NCBI RefSeq assembly: GCF_900111765.1
Contig: NZ_FOIB01000011.1
Span: forward strand, 310,001-374,000
DNA: 64,000 bases
DNA from: Myxococcus fulvus
GTDB lineage: Bacteria; Myxococcota; Myxococcia; Myxococcales; Myxococcaceae
Direction: 5' to 3'
Of the stretch, positions 8,394 through 16,443 are shown piece by piece (positions within the stretch are counted from its first letter, which is position 1; each line of letters starts with the position of its first letter). A program made the translations under genes and the position numbers. The notes under the pieces are model-generated. The model did no database searches. It was given only the letters and a program-made list of their open reading frames with translations, and was not told the origin of the DNA.

Positions 8394-8741
8394 TGACCGG
8401 TCGATGTCTGGATTCTCCGAGGGGAGACGGATGTCAGGGGTGGGGCCGCATGCGCGGGATTGGCCGACCCGGGTGGTGTCTGATGTGTCATTGATGTCAC
8501 CGCGTGTGCTCGCCGCGGAGCAGTGACATTCTCAGGGAAGTTGAAACGCGTGTGTCTCTCCGCGCTACAAATTCCGCCCTCGTGAAAGGCCATTTGTCCG
8601 AGGGGAGGAAATGAAAGGAGGGATTGATCTGCTTGAACAATCTCGTCTACCTTGTAATCGAGGGGAGGGCCCGTGCGCTTGCGACAAGGCATTGGCCCGG
8701 CGCTCGCCGAGCGCATCCATTGGGGACGTCAGAGGGTATTC
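8394..8741 (+). promoter_or_regulatory. Leader/promoter region of the lipid-synthase operon
   Basis: Nearly 350 bases without a convincing gene, with lower GC from about 8520 to 8660. It contains a possible sigma70-type promoter (TTGAAA 8541-8546, TACAAA 8566-8571, 19-base spacer), an inverted repeat upstream of it, and a GAGGGGAGGG purine run at 8660-8669 that could serve a GTG start at 8673. Confidence 0.45.
8494..8529. promoter_or_regulatory. Operator candidate ATGTCAC ... GTGACAT
   Basis: Perfect 7-base arms at 8494-8500 and 8523-8529 lie just upstream of the candidate -35 at 8541. An extra TGTCA lies at 8486-8490, nine bases before the one in the left arm. The spacing suits a regulator that binds two half sites. 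Confidence 0.35.
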
Positions 8742-11700
8742 ATGGAGGAGCGCCTTTTTCGGCCGATTGCCATTGTCGGCATCGGTGCCGTATTCCCAAA
8801 GGCATCCAATCCCCAGGCGTTCTGGGAGCGGGTGCTGACGGGGCCCACGGCCATTCGGGAGCTGACCGGGCGTGAGCTGCGGTTGGACGGGTACTACGCC
8901 GCGGACCGCACGGCCGCGGACCGCACCTACTGCAGGCACGCCGCGCCGTTGGACGAGCTGACGCTCGACTATCGGAAGTACCGCATCCCTCCGAAGGTCG
9001 CGCAGGACATGCACCGCACGCAGCTCGCGTTCCTGGAGGCGACGGCGCAGGCGCTCGAGGATGCGCGGGGCGTGTTGGACACGGTGGCGCCCGAGCGCGT
9101 CGGCTTCACCCTGGGCTCGCTGGGCGGAGGGCTTCGTCCGGACACGCGCGTGCGCACCCGCTTGCTGGACATGCGGGAGTGTCTCTCCCGAGCCCTCGCC
9201 GAGGCGGCGCTTCCCGCGTCCCTGGTCTCCGGTCTGCTGGAGGCCACGTCCCAGCAGGTCGAGCGCGAGCTGGCGGGCATCACCGAGGACGAGGCCATCG
9301 CCTCCTTCAGCAGCGTCTGGGTGGGGCGGGCCGCCAAGCTCTTCAACCTCCGGGGGCCTCACGCGACGGTCGACGCGGGCTACGCCTCCGCCCTGGCCGC
9401 CATCCAGACGGCGTGCGACCAGCTCAACGCGGGCGACTGCGACGTCGCGCTCGCGGCGGGGTGCAGCCAGCTGCTCACGCCGCATGACCTCATCGCGTTC
9501 AGCAAGCTCGGAGGACTGTCCGACTCCACGCTGGCGCCGTTCGACCGCCGCGCCAACGGGACGCTCCTGGGCGAGGGCGTGGGCGTCTTCGCGCTCCGGC
9601 GCCTGGATGACGCGCTCGCGCGCGGCGAGAAGGTCTACGCGGTGCTGCGTGGCCTCGGCGCGGCCTCGGATGGCAAGGGCAAGTCGCTGATGGCGCCCAA
9701 CTCACGGGGGCAGGTCCTCGCGATGCGCCGGGCCTACGCGCAGGCCGGCTATGCGCCCCAGGACGTCCAATACGTGGAGTGCCACGCCACGGGCACCAAC
9801 CTGGGCGACCTCACGGAGTTCCAGAGCCTCCAGGAGGTGTTCGACGCAAAGGCCCCGCGCGGCGCCATCCGACTGGGCGGCGTGAAGGAGCTGACGGGCC
9901 ACCTGCAGGCGGCCTCGGGCGCGGCGGGGCTCATGAAGACGGCGCTGGCGCTGCATCACAAGGTCCTGCCGCCGCAGCACTCGTTCCGGGAGGCAGCGGA
10001 GGGCATCGACCTGGCGCGCTCCGCCTTCCACATCTCCAACCAGGGCAGGCCGTGGCCGGAGGTCCAGGACGGGCCGCGTCGGGCCTCGGTCAGCGCGTTC
10101 AGCTTCGGCGGCATCAACTACCACCTGACCCTGGAGGAGTTCTCGCCCGCGTACCACCAGGCGCTGGCGCGCACGCTCCGGGCACCCCAGGTGGCCGAGC
10201 CCATCGCCATCGTCGGCCTGGGCGGCGTCTTCCCGCAGGCGGAGAACACCGCCGCGTTCTGGGAGAACCTGCTCCAGAAGCGCTGCTCCATCGGTGAGAT
10301 TCCGAACGAGCGCGCGCCCATCGACCGCTACCTGGACCCCACGCGGCAGAGCAAGGTCCGGCCCTACACCAACCTCGCGGGCTACATCGTCGACGGCGCC
10401 TGGCCCCAGGCGCGCATCCGCGTGCCGCCCAAGATGTCCTCGCAGATCGACCGGGGACACAGCTGGACGATGAAGGCCGCGCTCCAGGCGCTAGAGGATG
10501 CCGGGGCGACGCGGGAGAAGGTCGACCCGTCGCGCGTGGGCGTGGTGATGGGCTACCTGCCGCCGCTCGAGCGGGAGTTCCAGACGCAGGCCCGCGTGTA
10601 CTACGCGGAGTTCGACGCGCGCCTCGCCGAGCAGCTGGAGCGCCACGGCGTCGACGCGGCCACTGCGTCGAAGCTCCGCGCGTCCGCCGAGGCGCTCTAC
10701 AAGAGCGAGCTGCCGCCCATCACCGAGGACACGCTGCTCGGGTACCTGGGCAGCCTGGCCGTGGGGCGTGTCGCGCACCACCTGGACTTCCAGGGCCCGA
10801 TGCTCATGGTGGAGTCCGCGTGTGCCTCCAGCCTCGCGGCGCTCGACATCGCGATGAACCAGCTGCGCACCCGGCAGTGCGACCTGGTGCTGGTGGGTGG
10901 GATGTACGCGTCGCTCGGCGTGGATGCGCTGAGCCAGTGCTGCTCCTTCGGGGGGCTGTCGCAGAAGGGCTCGTTCCCGTTCGACGCCAGGGCGGACGGC
11001 TACATCACCAGCGAGGGTGCGGCGCTCATCGCCGTGAAGCGCCTGTCGGACGCGGAGGTGGCGGGGGACCGCATCTACGCCGTGGTGCGCTCGGTGGCCG
11101 GAGCCACGGACCCGAAGAACGCCTCCATCTGGGCGCCTTCCTCGGAAGGGCAGGTCCAGGCGGTCCGCAGGGCGGTGGAGAAGGCGGGCATCCGCGCCAC
11201 CGACGTCCAGTACGTGGAGGGCCATGGCACGGGGACGCCCGTCGGTGACCCCATCGAGGTCCAGACGTATCAGGCCGTCTACGGCCGGGCCCCCTCCGAG
11301 GGGAAGCTGTTGCTGGGCTCGGTGAAGTCGAACGTCGGCCACCTGAACTCGGGCGCTGGCGCCGTGGCGCTGACGAAGGTCGCCCTGGCGCTGCACCACC
11401 AGCAGGTGCCGCCGAACATCGGCTTCGAGACGCCCAACCCGCGCATCCCCTGGTCGCAGGTGTCCTTCGAGGTGCCCACGGAGGTCCAGCCCTGGGTGAT
11501 GGACGGGCCGGGGCTCCGCCGCGCGGGCGTGACGTCCTTCGGCCTGGGCGGGACGAGCTTCCACGCCGTGCTGGAGGAGTACCCGCGCAAGCCCGCGAAG
11601 GACGCGGTGACGGTGACGAGCGCGGAGCCGACACGCCCTCCCTTCCTCGCGCTCTCCGGGACGAGCCGCGAGCATTTGTGTCAGCAGGTGGAGCGTCTGC

Positions 11701-12908
11701 TCCAGGCGCTGGAGCGCGAGCCGGGGATGGACCCGCGGGGCGGGCCCAGGGCGGATGCGGCCTTGCCGTGCCGGCTGGCGATGACGCTGCCTCGGGGGCA
11801 GGGGGCTCGCAAGGCGCTGGAGCGCGCCCGGACGTTGCTGGCGGGAACGGGCTCGCCGAGCCTGCCGGAGCAGGGCCTCTTCTTCTACGACGTGCGCGAC
11901 GCGCGTCAGCTCCACTCGGGGAAGGTGGCGGCGGTGTTCCCGGGGCAGGGGCCGCAGTACGCGAACATGCTGTGCGAGCTCGCGGTGGAGTATCCGTTGG
12001 TCGCCCGTACGCTCGCGGAGGCGGATGCCGCCTTCTCGGCGATGACGGGGCAGCCGCTCTCGAGCACCTTCTGGGTGCCTCCCGGCACGGAGGAGCACTA
12101 CCGCCAGGACGACGACACCGTGCACGCCGCCGTCTTCGTGGCGAACGTGGCGCTCTACCGGCTCATCCGCGCGCAGGGCATCCGGGTGGATGTGCTGTTG
12201 GGGCAGAGCGCCGGGGAGTACGCGGCGCTGGTCGCGAGCGGGGTGCTCTCCTTCGAGGAGGCGCTGCGCGCGGTGTACCGGCGCACCCGCGCGGTGACCG
12301 GGCTGCGCGTGGAGTCGCCCGGGAGGATGCTCAGCGTCAGCGGCGACTTCGACCGGCTGCGCCGGGTGTTGCCCGAGGCGGGCGGCTACGTGACGGTGGC
12401 CGCGGAGAATGCTCCGGGGCAGGGAATCGTCGCGGGCGAGGTCGAGGCCGTCGAGTTCATCGCGCGCTGGTGCCGCGCGAACGGGTTCGAGGTCCGCGTG
12501 CTCCCCGTGTCGCACGCGTACCACTCACGCATCATCGCCGGCGCGGTGCCGCTCCTGCGCGCGGAGCTGGAGCAGCTCACCTGGAAGGCTCCCGAACTCC
12601 CGGTCCTCTCCAGTGTCCACGGGCGCTACTACGCGCCTGAGCTGGACGCGCGCTTCATGGCCCGGCACCTCGCGCTGCAATACGTGCTGCCGGTCCACTT
12701 CGGTCAGCACGTGCGGCAGCTGCACGACGAGGGCACGCGGCTGTTCATCGAAGCCGGACCCAAGTGGTCGCTGACGGCGTTCATCCAGTCCACGTTGAAG
12801 GGTCTGCCGTACCTGGCTCAGGCCAGCAATCACCCCAAGCTGGGCGAGGTCGAGCAGTTCCACCGCCTCCTCGCGTTCAGCTACGCCCACCATCTTCTCC
12901 GCGAATAG
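8742..12908 (+). CDS. CLF-like KS / KS / acyltransferase multidomain synthase
   Basis: About 1388 residues from ATG 8742 (AGAGGG five bases upstream); a GTG at 8673 would add 23 residues. Domain 1, about 5-475, is a ketosynthase fold in which the active-site Cys is Tyr (VDAGYAS, Tyr214), while the HATGT and VKELTGH His motifs remain. Domain 2, about 490-955, is a complete ketosynthase: VESACASS (Cys694), GHGTGTP and KSNVGH. Domain 3, about 1060-1370, is an acyltransferase with FPGQGPQY, GQSAGE (Ser1156; Gln replaces the usual His before Ser) and SHAYHS. The pair probably works as chain-length factor plus KS, extending acyl chains with units loaded by this AT or the free-standing one. First gene of the operon, 10 bases before the ACP gene. 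Confidence 0.9.
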   Translation: MEERLFRPIAIVGIGAVFPKASNPQAFWERVLTGPTAIRELTGRELRLDGYYAADRTAADRTYCRHAAPLDELTLDYRKYRIPPKVAQDMHRTQLAFLEATAQALEDARGVLDTVAPERVGFTLGSLGGGLRPDTRVRTRLLDMRECLSRALAEAALPASLVSGLLEATSQQVERELAGITEDEAIASFSSVWVGRAAKLFNLRGPHATVDAGYASALAAIQTACDQLNAGDCDVALAAGCSQLLTPHDLIAFSKLGGLSDSTLAPFDRRANGTLLGEGVGVFALRRLDDALARGEKVYAVLRGLGAASDGKGKSLMAPNSRGQVLAMRRAYAQAGYAPQDVQYVECHATGTNLGDLTEFQSLQEVFDAKAPRGAIRLGGVKELTGHLQAASGAAGLMKTALALHHKVLPPQHSFREAAEGIDLARSAFHISNQGRPWPEVQDGPRRASVSAFSFGGINYHLTLEEFSPAYHQALARTLRAPQVAEPIAIVGLGGVFPQAENTAAFWENLLQKRCSIGEIPNERAPIDRYLDPTRQSKVRPYTNLAGYIVDGAWPQARIRVPPKMSSQIDRGHSWTMKAALQALEDAGATREKVDPSRVGVVMGYLPPLEREFQTQARVYYAEFDARLAEQLERHGVDAATASKLRASAEALYKSELPPITEDTLLGYLGSLAVGRVAHHLDFQGPMLMVESACASSLAALDIAMNQLRTRQCDLVLVGGMYASLGVDALSQCCSFGGLSQKGSFPFDARADGYITSEGAALIAVKRLSDAEVAGDRIYAVVRSVAGATDPKNASIWAPSSEGQVQAVRRAVEKAGIRATDVQYVEGHGTGTPVGDPIEVQTYQAVYGRAPSEGKLLLGSVKSNVGHLNSGAGAVALTKVALALHHQQVPPNIGFETPNPRIPWSQVSFEVPTEVQPWVMDGPGLRRAGVTSFGLGGTSFHAVLEEYPRKPAKDAVTVTSAEPTRPPFLALSGTSREHLCQQVERLLQALEREPGMDPRGGPRADAALPCRLAMTLPRGQGARKALERARTLLAGTGSPSLPEQGLFFYDVRDARQLHSGKVAAVFPGQGPQYANMLCELAVEYPLVARTLAEADAAFSAMTGQPLSSTFWVPPGTEEHYRQDDDTVHAAVFVANVALYRLIRAQGIRVDVLLGQSAGEYAALVASGVLSFEEALRAVYRRTRAVTGLRVESPGRMLSVSGDFDRLRRVLPEAGGYVTVAAENAPGQGIVAGEVEAVEFIARWCRANGFEVRVLPVSHAYHSRIIAGAVPLLRAELEQLTWKAPELPVLSSVHGRYYAPELDARFMARHLALQYVLPVHFGQHVRQLHDEGTRLFIEAGPKWSLTAFIQSTLKGLPYLAQASNHPKLGEVEQFHRLLAFSYAHHLLRE

Positions 12909-12918
12909 GTCTCCCGAG

Positions 12919-15900
12919 ATGAACGTCTCCCATCAGGAAGCAGTTCAACAGCAGCTCGTGGCCGCGTTGGTGGAGAGGACCGGGTATGTGCCCGAGCTCT
13001 TCGCGCCTCATGTCGGCCTCGTGGAGGACCTCGGGCTGACGGCCTCGGAGGTCCAGGACGCGGTCTCCTCCGTCGAGCGCAAGCTGCAGGTCCCGGTCGG
13101 CGCGCGCGTGGACGGCACGACGGTGGCGCTGCTCGCCAAGGGACTCTCGAAGCACCTGGACAAAGGAACGACCGTGGAGAGGGACGTGGAAGTCTCGTTG
13201 GAGCAGGTGCTGGCCTTCGTCGATGACTGCGCGGCTCGGAGCGACCGGCCCGCCCTGGAGACGGTCCTCGTGGAGACGCGAGGGGCGCTCGCCCGGCTCG
13301 ATGCCGCGTCCGCGCGCCCCGCGCTCGCCATCGCCGCCGAGCCCGTGAAGCAGACGAGCGCCGTGGAGGGTGACGCGGTGATGAAGCTGCTGGTGGGGGC
13401 GTTGGTGGAGCGGACGGGATACCCGGCGGAGATGCTGGAGGCGGAGCTGGACCTCGAAGCAGACCTGGGCATCGACACGGTGAAACAGGTGGAGGCCTTC
13501 GCGATGGCGAGGGTGTACCTGAACGTGGAGAAGGACGAGAACTTCCGGCTGCGGGACCACAACACGCTGCGGAAGATGGTGGCGTACCTGACGAGCAGGG
13601 CCCCTGGTGCGGCGGCCCCCTCGCCTCAGCCTCCCGTTGAGACCGTGGCGCCGGCTTCGAGTGCGCCGAGCACCGACGCCATCCTGCAGTTGCTGCGCGA
13701 CGCGATGGCCGCGAAGACCGGCTACAGCCTGGACATCCTGCAGCCGCAGCTGGACCTGGAGGTGGACCTGGGCATCGACACCATCACCCAGGTCGAGGTC
13801 TTCGCCCACGCGCGCATGACCTACGGCGTGGAGCGGGACGACAAGTTCCGCGTGCGTCACTACAACACGCTGCAGAAGATGGCGGAGTACCTGGCGGGCA
13901 GGGCCGCTGCCTCCGTCGCCGGTGCGTCGCCCGCGGACGTGAAACCCGCCGCCTTCGTGACCGAGGCTGTGCGAGCGCCGGTGGCCGCGACAGCTCCCGC
14001 CGCTTCCACCGTGTCACAGCCAGTGATGCCTGCGTCCCCGGCGCCGCAGGCTGGCACCGTGGAGGGTGACGCGGTGATGAAGCTGCTGGTGGGGGCGCTG
14101 GTGGAGCGGACGGGATACCCGGCGGAGATGCTGGAGGCGGAGCTGGACCTCGAAGCGGACCTGGGCATCGACACGGTGAAGCAGGTGGAGGCCTTCGCGA
14201 TGGCGAGGGTGTACCTGAACGTGGAGAAGGACGAGAACTTCCGGCTGCGGGACCACAACACGCTGCGGAAGATGGTGGCGTACCTGACGAGCAGGGCGCC
14301 CGCCGCCACGGCCCCCGTACCTCAGGCTCCCGTGACGACCGCCCCTCCCACCCCGAGCCCCACAGTGCAGGAGGTGCAGTCCTTCCTGGTCTCCGTGCTC
14401 CAGGGCAAGACGGGCTACAACATCGAGCTCATCCAGCCCGACCTCGACCTGGAGGTCGACCTGGGCGTGGACACCGTCACGCAGATTGAAGCGTTCGCCA
14501 TGGCCCGCGAGAAGTTCGGCGTGGCGCGCAACGAGAAGTTCCGGGTCCGCAACTACAACACCGTGCGCAAGATGTCGGAGTACCTGGTCGCCAACGCCGT
14601 GGTGGCGCCCGCGTTAGCGGAGGCGGCTCCCGCCGCGAAGCAGGGCGCGCCCGGTCTGGATGAGGTCCGTCGCTTCATCGCCCGCTGCGAGGCGAGCGGG
14701 GACACCGCGTCGCTGCGGCGACTGGCCGAGCACCTGGAGGGACGCCTGAAGTCCGCGTCGCAGTCGGTGTCGCCGCCAGCGCAGCTCGCGGGCAAGCGCT
14801 ACGAGGTCCACCCCGTGGAGCTGGCCCCGCGAGTCGATGCCCCGAGCGTCGCGCACCTGAAGGGCAAGACGCTCGGCATCTCCATGGACGCGCAGGGCGC
14901 CTACAAGGCCCTGGCGCAGATGCTGGAGGCCGCGGGAGCGCGGGTCGTCATCCTGTCCTCCGGCCCCGCGCCCGAGCAGGGCGTGTCCCTGGACTGGCGT
15001 CACCCCGAGAGCGCCGGCCGCGCGCTGAAGGAGCTCCAGGAGAAGCAGCCGCTGGATGGCCTCATCCTCCTGCACACCACGGCGCCCACCGCGAAGCTGG
15101 ACGAGCAGGAGGCCTCGGCCTGGGCGTCCACCGTCAACACCTTCTCCCTGGGGCTGTACCAGAGCGCGCTCGCCGTCTACGACCGCATCGGCGCGCTGCC
15201 CGGAGGCGGCTGGTACCTGGTGGCCACGGCGGGCGGAGGCCTCTTCGGTCACGCCAATGCGCAGGGCCGCATCCCGCTGGCCGGCGCGGCGGGCGGCTTC
15301 GTCAAGTGCCTGCGACGGGAGCTGCCCGGCTCGCGCTGCAAGGTCGTGGACCTGGACGGGCAGGACGCGTCGCAGTGGGCGCGGCAGGTCTGGAACGAGC
15401 TGGTCAGCGCGGACCTCGATGTCGAGGTCGGCTACACCGGCGGCCGCCGCTACGTCTTCCGTGACGTCGAGACGTCCTTCCCTCGGGAGTCCACGCCGGT
15501 ATCGCTCCGGCCCGGCTCCGTGGTGGTCGTCTCGGGTGGAGGTCGCGGCGTCGTCTATCCGTGCGCGAAGCTGCTCGCGAAGTCCACGGGCGCGCGCGTC
15601 ATCATCACGGGCCGCACCGTGCCGCCGAGCGGCAACGAGGAGTGGCTGAAGGTGCCCGAGGCACAGCTGCCCGCCTATCGGATGTCCTTCATCAAGCGCT
15701 ACCTCGCGGAGCACCCGGGGAAGACGCCGGTGCAGGCGCGGCGCGTCTTCGACTCCGACATCGCCAACCGGCGTGAGCTGCACCGCAACCTCGAGGACTG
15801 CCGGAGCCAGGGCATCTCGCTCGAGTACAAGGTCTGCGACATGACCGACGTGGGCGCGGTGCGGACCCTGCTGGCCGACGTGCGCCGCGAGCATGGCCGC

Positions 15901-16443
15901 ATCGACGGCATCGTCCACGGCGCCACCATCGAGGAGTCCAAGAGCCTGCCGATGAAGTCCTCGGACGCGTTCGTCCGGACGCTCGCGTCGAAGGCGCACC
16001 TGTGGCAGGTGCTCGCGCAGGAGACCTGGAACGACGACCTCCAGTTCTTCATCAACTTCGGCTCGGGCAGCGGTCGCTACGGCAACAAGGGGCAGACGGA
16101 CTACTCGCTGGCCAACTACCTCGTCGCCAAGGCGGGGCTCGTCTACTCCACGCTGCGGCCCGGCGTGCGGAGCGTGACGGTCGACTGGCCCGTGTGGGTG
16201 GGCGCCGGAATCGTGGAGAACAACGCGGACTACCTGGAGCGCCTGCGCGCCATGGGCATCTGCGTCATCCACGTCGACGAGGGCGCGTACTGGTTCGTCG
16301 GGGAGCTCTTGTACGGCGGCTCGGCGGGCGAGGTCGTCATCGCGGACGACCGCACCTTCGAGACGCTGAACCTGCCTCGCCACGACAAGGAGGCGCTCCG
16401 CGTCGTCGGCAAGGAGGCTGGCGGAACCCGCTATGCCATCTGA
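12919..16443 (+). CDS. Five tandem ACP-like domains plus ketoreductase
   Basis: 1174 residues. ACP-like domain 1 (about 5-80) is degenerate, with Ala42 in the pantetheine-Ser position (DLGLTASEV). Domains 2-5 centre on DLGIDTVKQVE (Thr187), DLGIDTITQVE (Thr288), DLGIDTVKQVE (Thr419) and DLGVDTVTQIE (Thr519), where Pfa ACPs have LGIDSIKRVE. The codons are ACG or ACC, so this is truly Thr. They alternate A-B-A-B and are joined by Ala/Pro linkers. After a linker and KR structural subdomain (about 630-850), the catalytic KR (about 855-1140) has VSGGGRGVV and the Ser1049, Tyr1062, Asn1066 triad (FGSGSG, DYSLAN). It should carry growing chains and reduce beta-keto groups to alcohols. The stop overlaps the next start by 11 bases. 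Confidence 0.9.
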   Translation: MNVSHQEAVQQQLVAALVERTGYVPELFAPHVGLVEDLGLTASEVQDAVSSVERKLQVPVGARVDGTTVALLAKGLSKHLDKGTTVERDVEVSLEQVLAFVDDCAARSDRPALETVLVETRGALARLDAASARPALAIAAEPVKQTSAVEGDAVMKLLVGALVERTGYPAEMLEAELDLEADLGIDTVKQVEAFAMARVYLNVEKDENFRLRDHNTLRKMVAYLTSRAPGAAAPSPQPPVETVAPASSAPSTDAILQLLRDAMAAKTGYSLDILQPQLDLEVDLGIDTITQVEVFAHARMTYGVERDDKFRVRHYNTLQKMAEYLAGRAAASVAGASPADVKPAAFVTEAVRAPVAATAPAASTVSQPVMPASPAPQAGTVEGDAVMKLLVGALVERTGYPAEMLEAELDLEADLGIDTVKQVEAFAMARVYLNVEKDENFRLRDHNTLRKMVAYLTSRAPAATAPVPQAPVTTAPPTPSPTVQEVQSFLVSVLQGKTGYNIELIQPDLDLEVDLGVDTVTQIEAFAMAREKFGVARNEKFRVRNYNTVRKMSEYLVANAVVAPALAEAAPAAKQGAPGLDEVRRFIARCEASGDTASLRRLAEHLEGRLKSASQSVSPPAQLAGKRYEVHPVELAPRVDAPSVAHLKGKTLGISMDAQGAYKALAQMLEAAGARVVILSSGPAPEQGVSLDWRHPESAGRALKELQEKQPLDGLILLHTTAPTAKLDEQEASAWASTVNTFSLGLYQSALAVYDRIGALPGGGWYLVATAGGGLFGHANAQGRIPLAGAAGGFVKCLRRELPGSRCKVVDLDGQDASQWARQVWNELVSADLDVEVGYTGGRRYVFRDVETSFPRESTPVSLRPGSVVVVSGGGRGVVYPCAKLLAKSTGARVIITGRTVPPSGNEEWLKVPEAQLPAYRMSFIKRYLAEHPGKTPVQARRVFDSDIANRRELHRNLEDCRSQGISLEYKVCDMTDVGAVRTLLADVRREHGRIDGIVHGATIEESKSLPMKSSDAFVRTLASKAHLWQVLAQETWNDDLQFFINFGSGSGRYGNKGQTDYSLANYLVAKAGLVYSTLRPGVRSVTVDWPVWVGAGIVENNADYLERLRAMGICVIHVDEGAYWFVGELLYGGSAGEVVIADDRTFETLNLPRHDKEALRVVGKEAGGTRYAI
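13361..13601 (+). repeat. ACP type-A direct repeat, copy 1
   Basis: This 241-base unit encodes ACP-like domain 2. It matches 14057-14297 except at about three positions, all silent (GCG TTG/GCG CTG, GCA/GCG, AAA/AAG). Confidence 0.9.
14057..14297 (+). repeat. ACP type-A direct repeat, copy 2
   Basis: Second copy, encoding ACP-like domain 4 with an identical protein sequence. The B-type domains 3 and 5 between and after are related to each other but much more diverged, so homogenisation is confined to the A units. Confidence 0.9.

Noticed and set aside
10491..12524. Long reverse frame opposite the first synthase
   Set aside because: No motif, RBS or plausible composition; overlaps confirmed KS/AT domains.
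13361..14297. CRISPR or mobile repeat interpretation of the repeated units
   Set aside because: The repeats are in-frame ACP domains; there are no short regular repeats with spacers or terminal inverted repeats.
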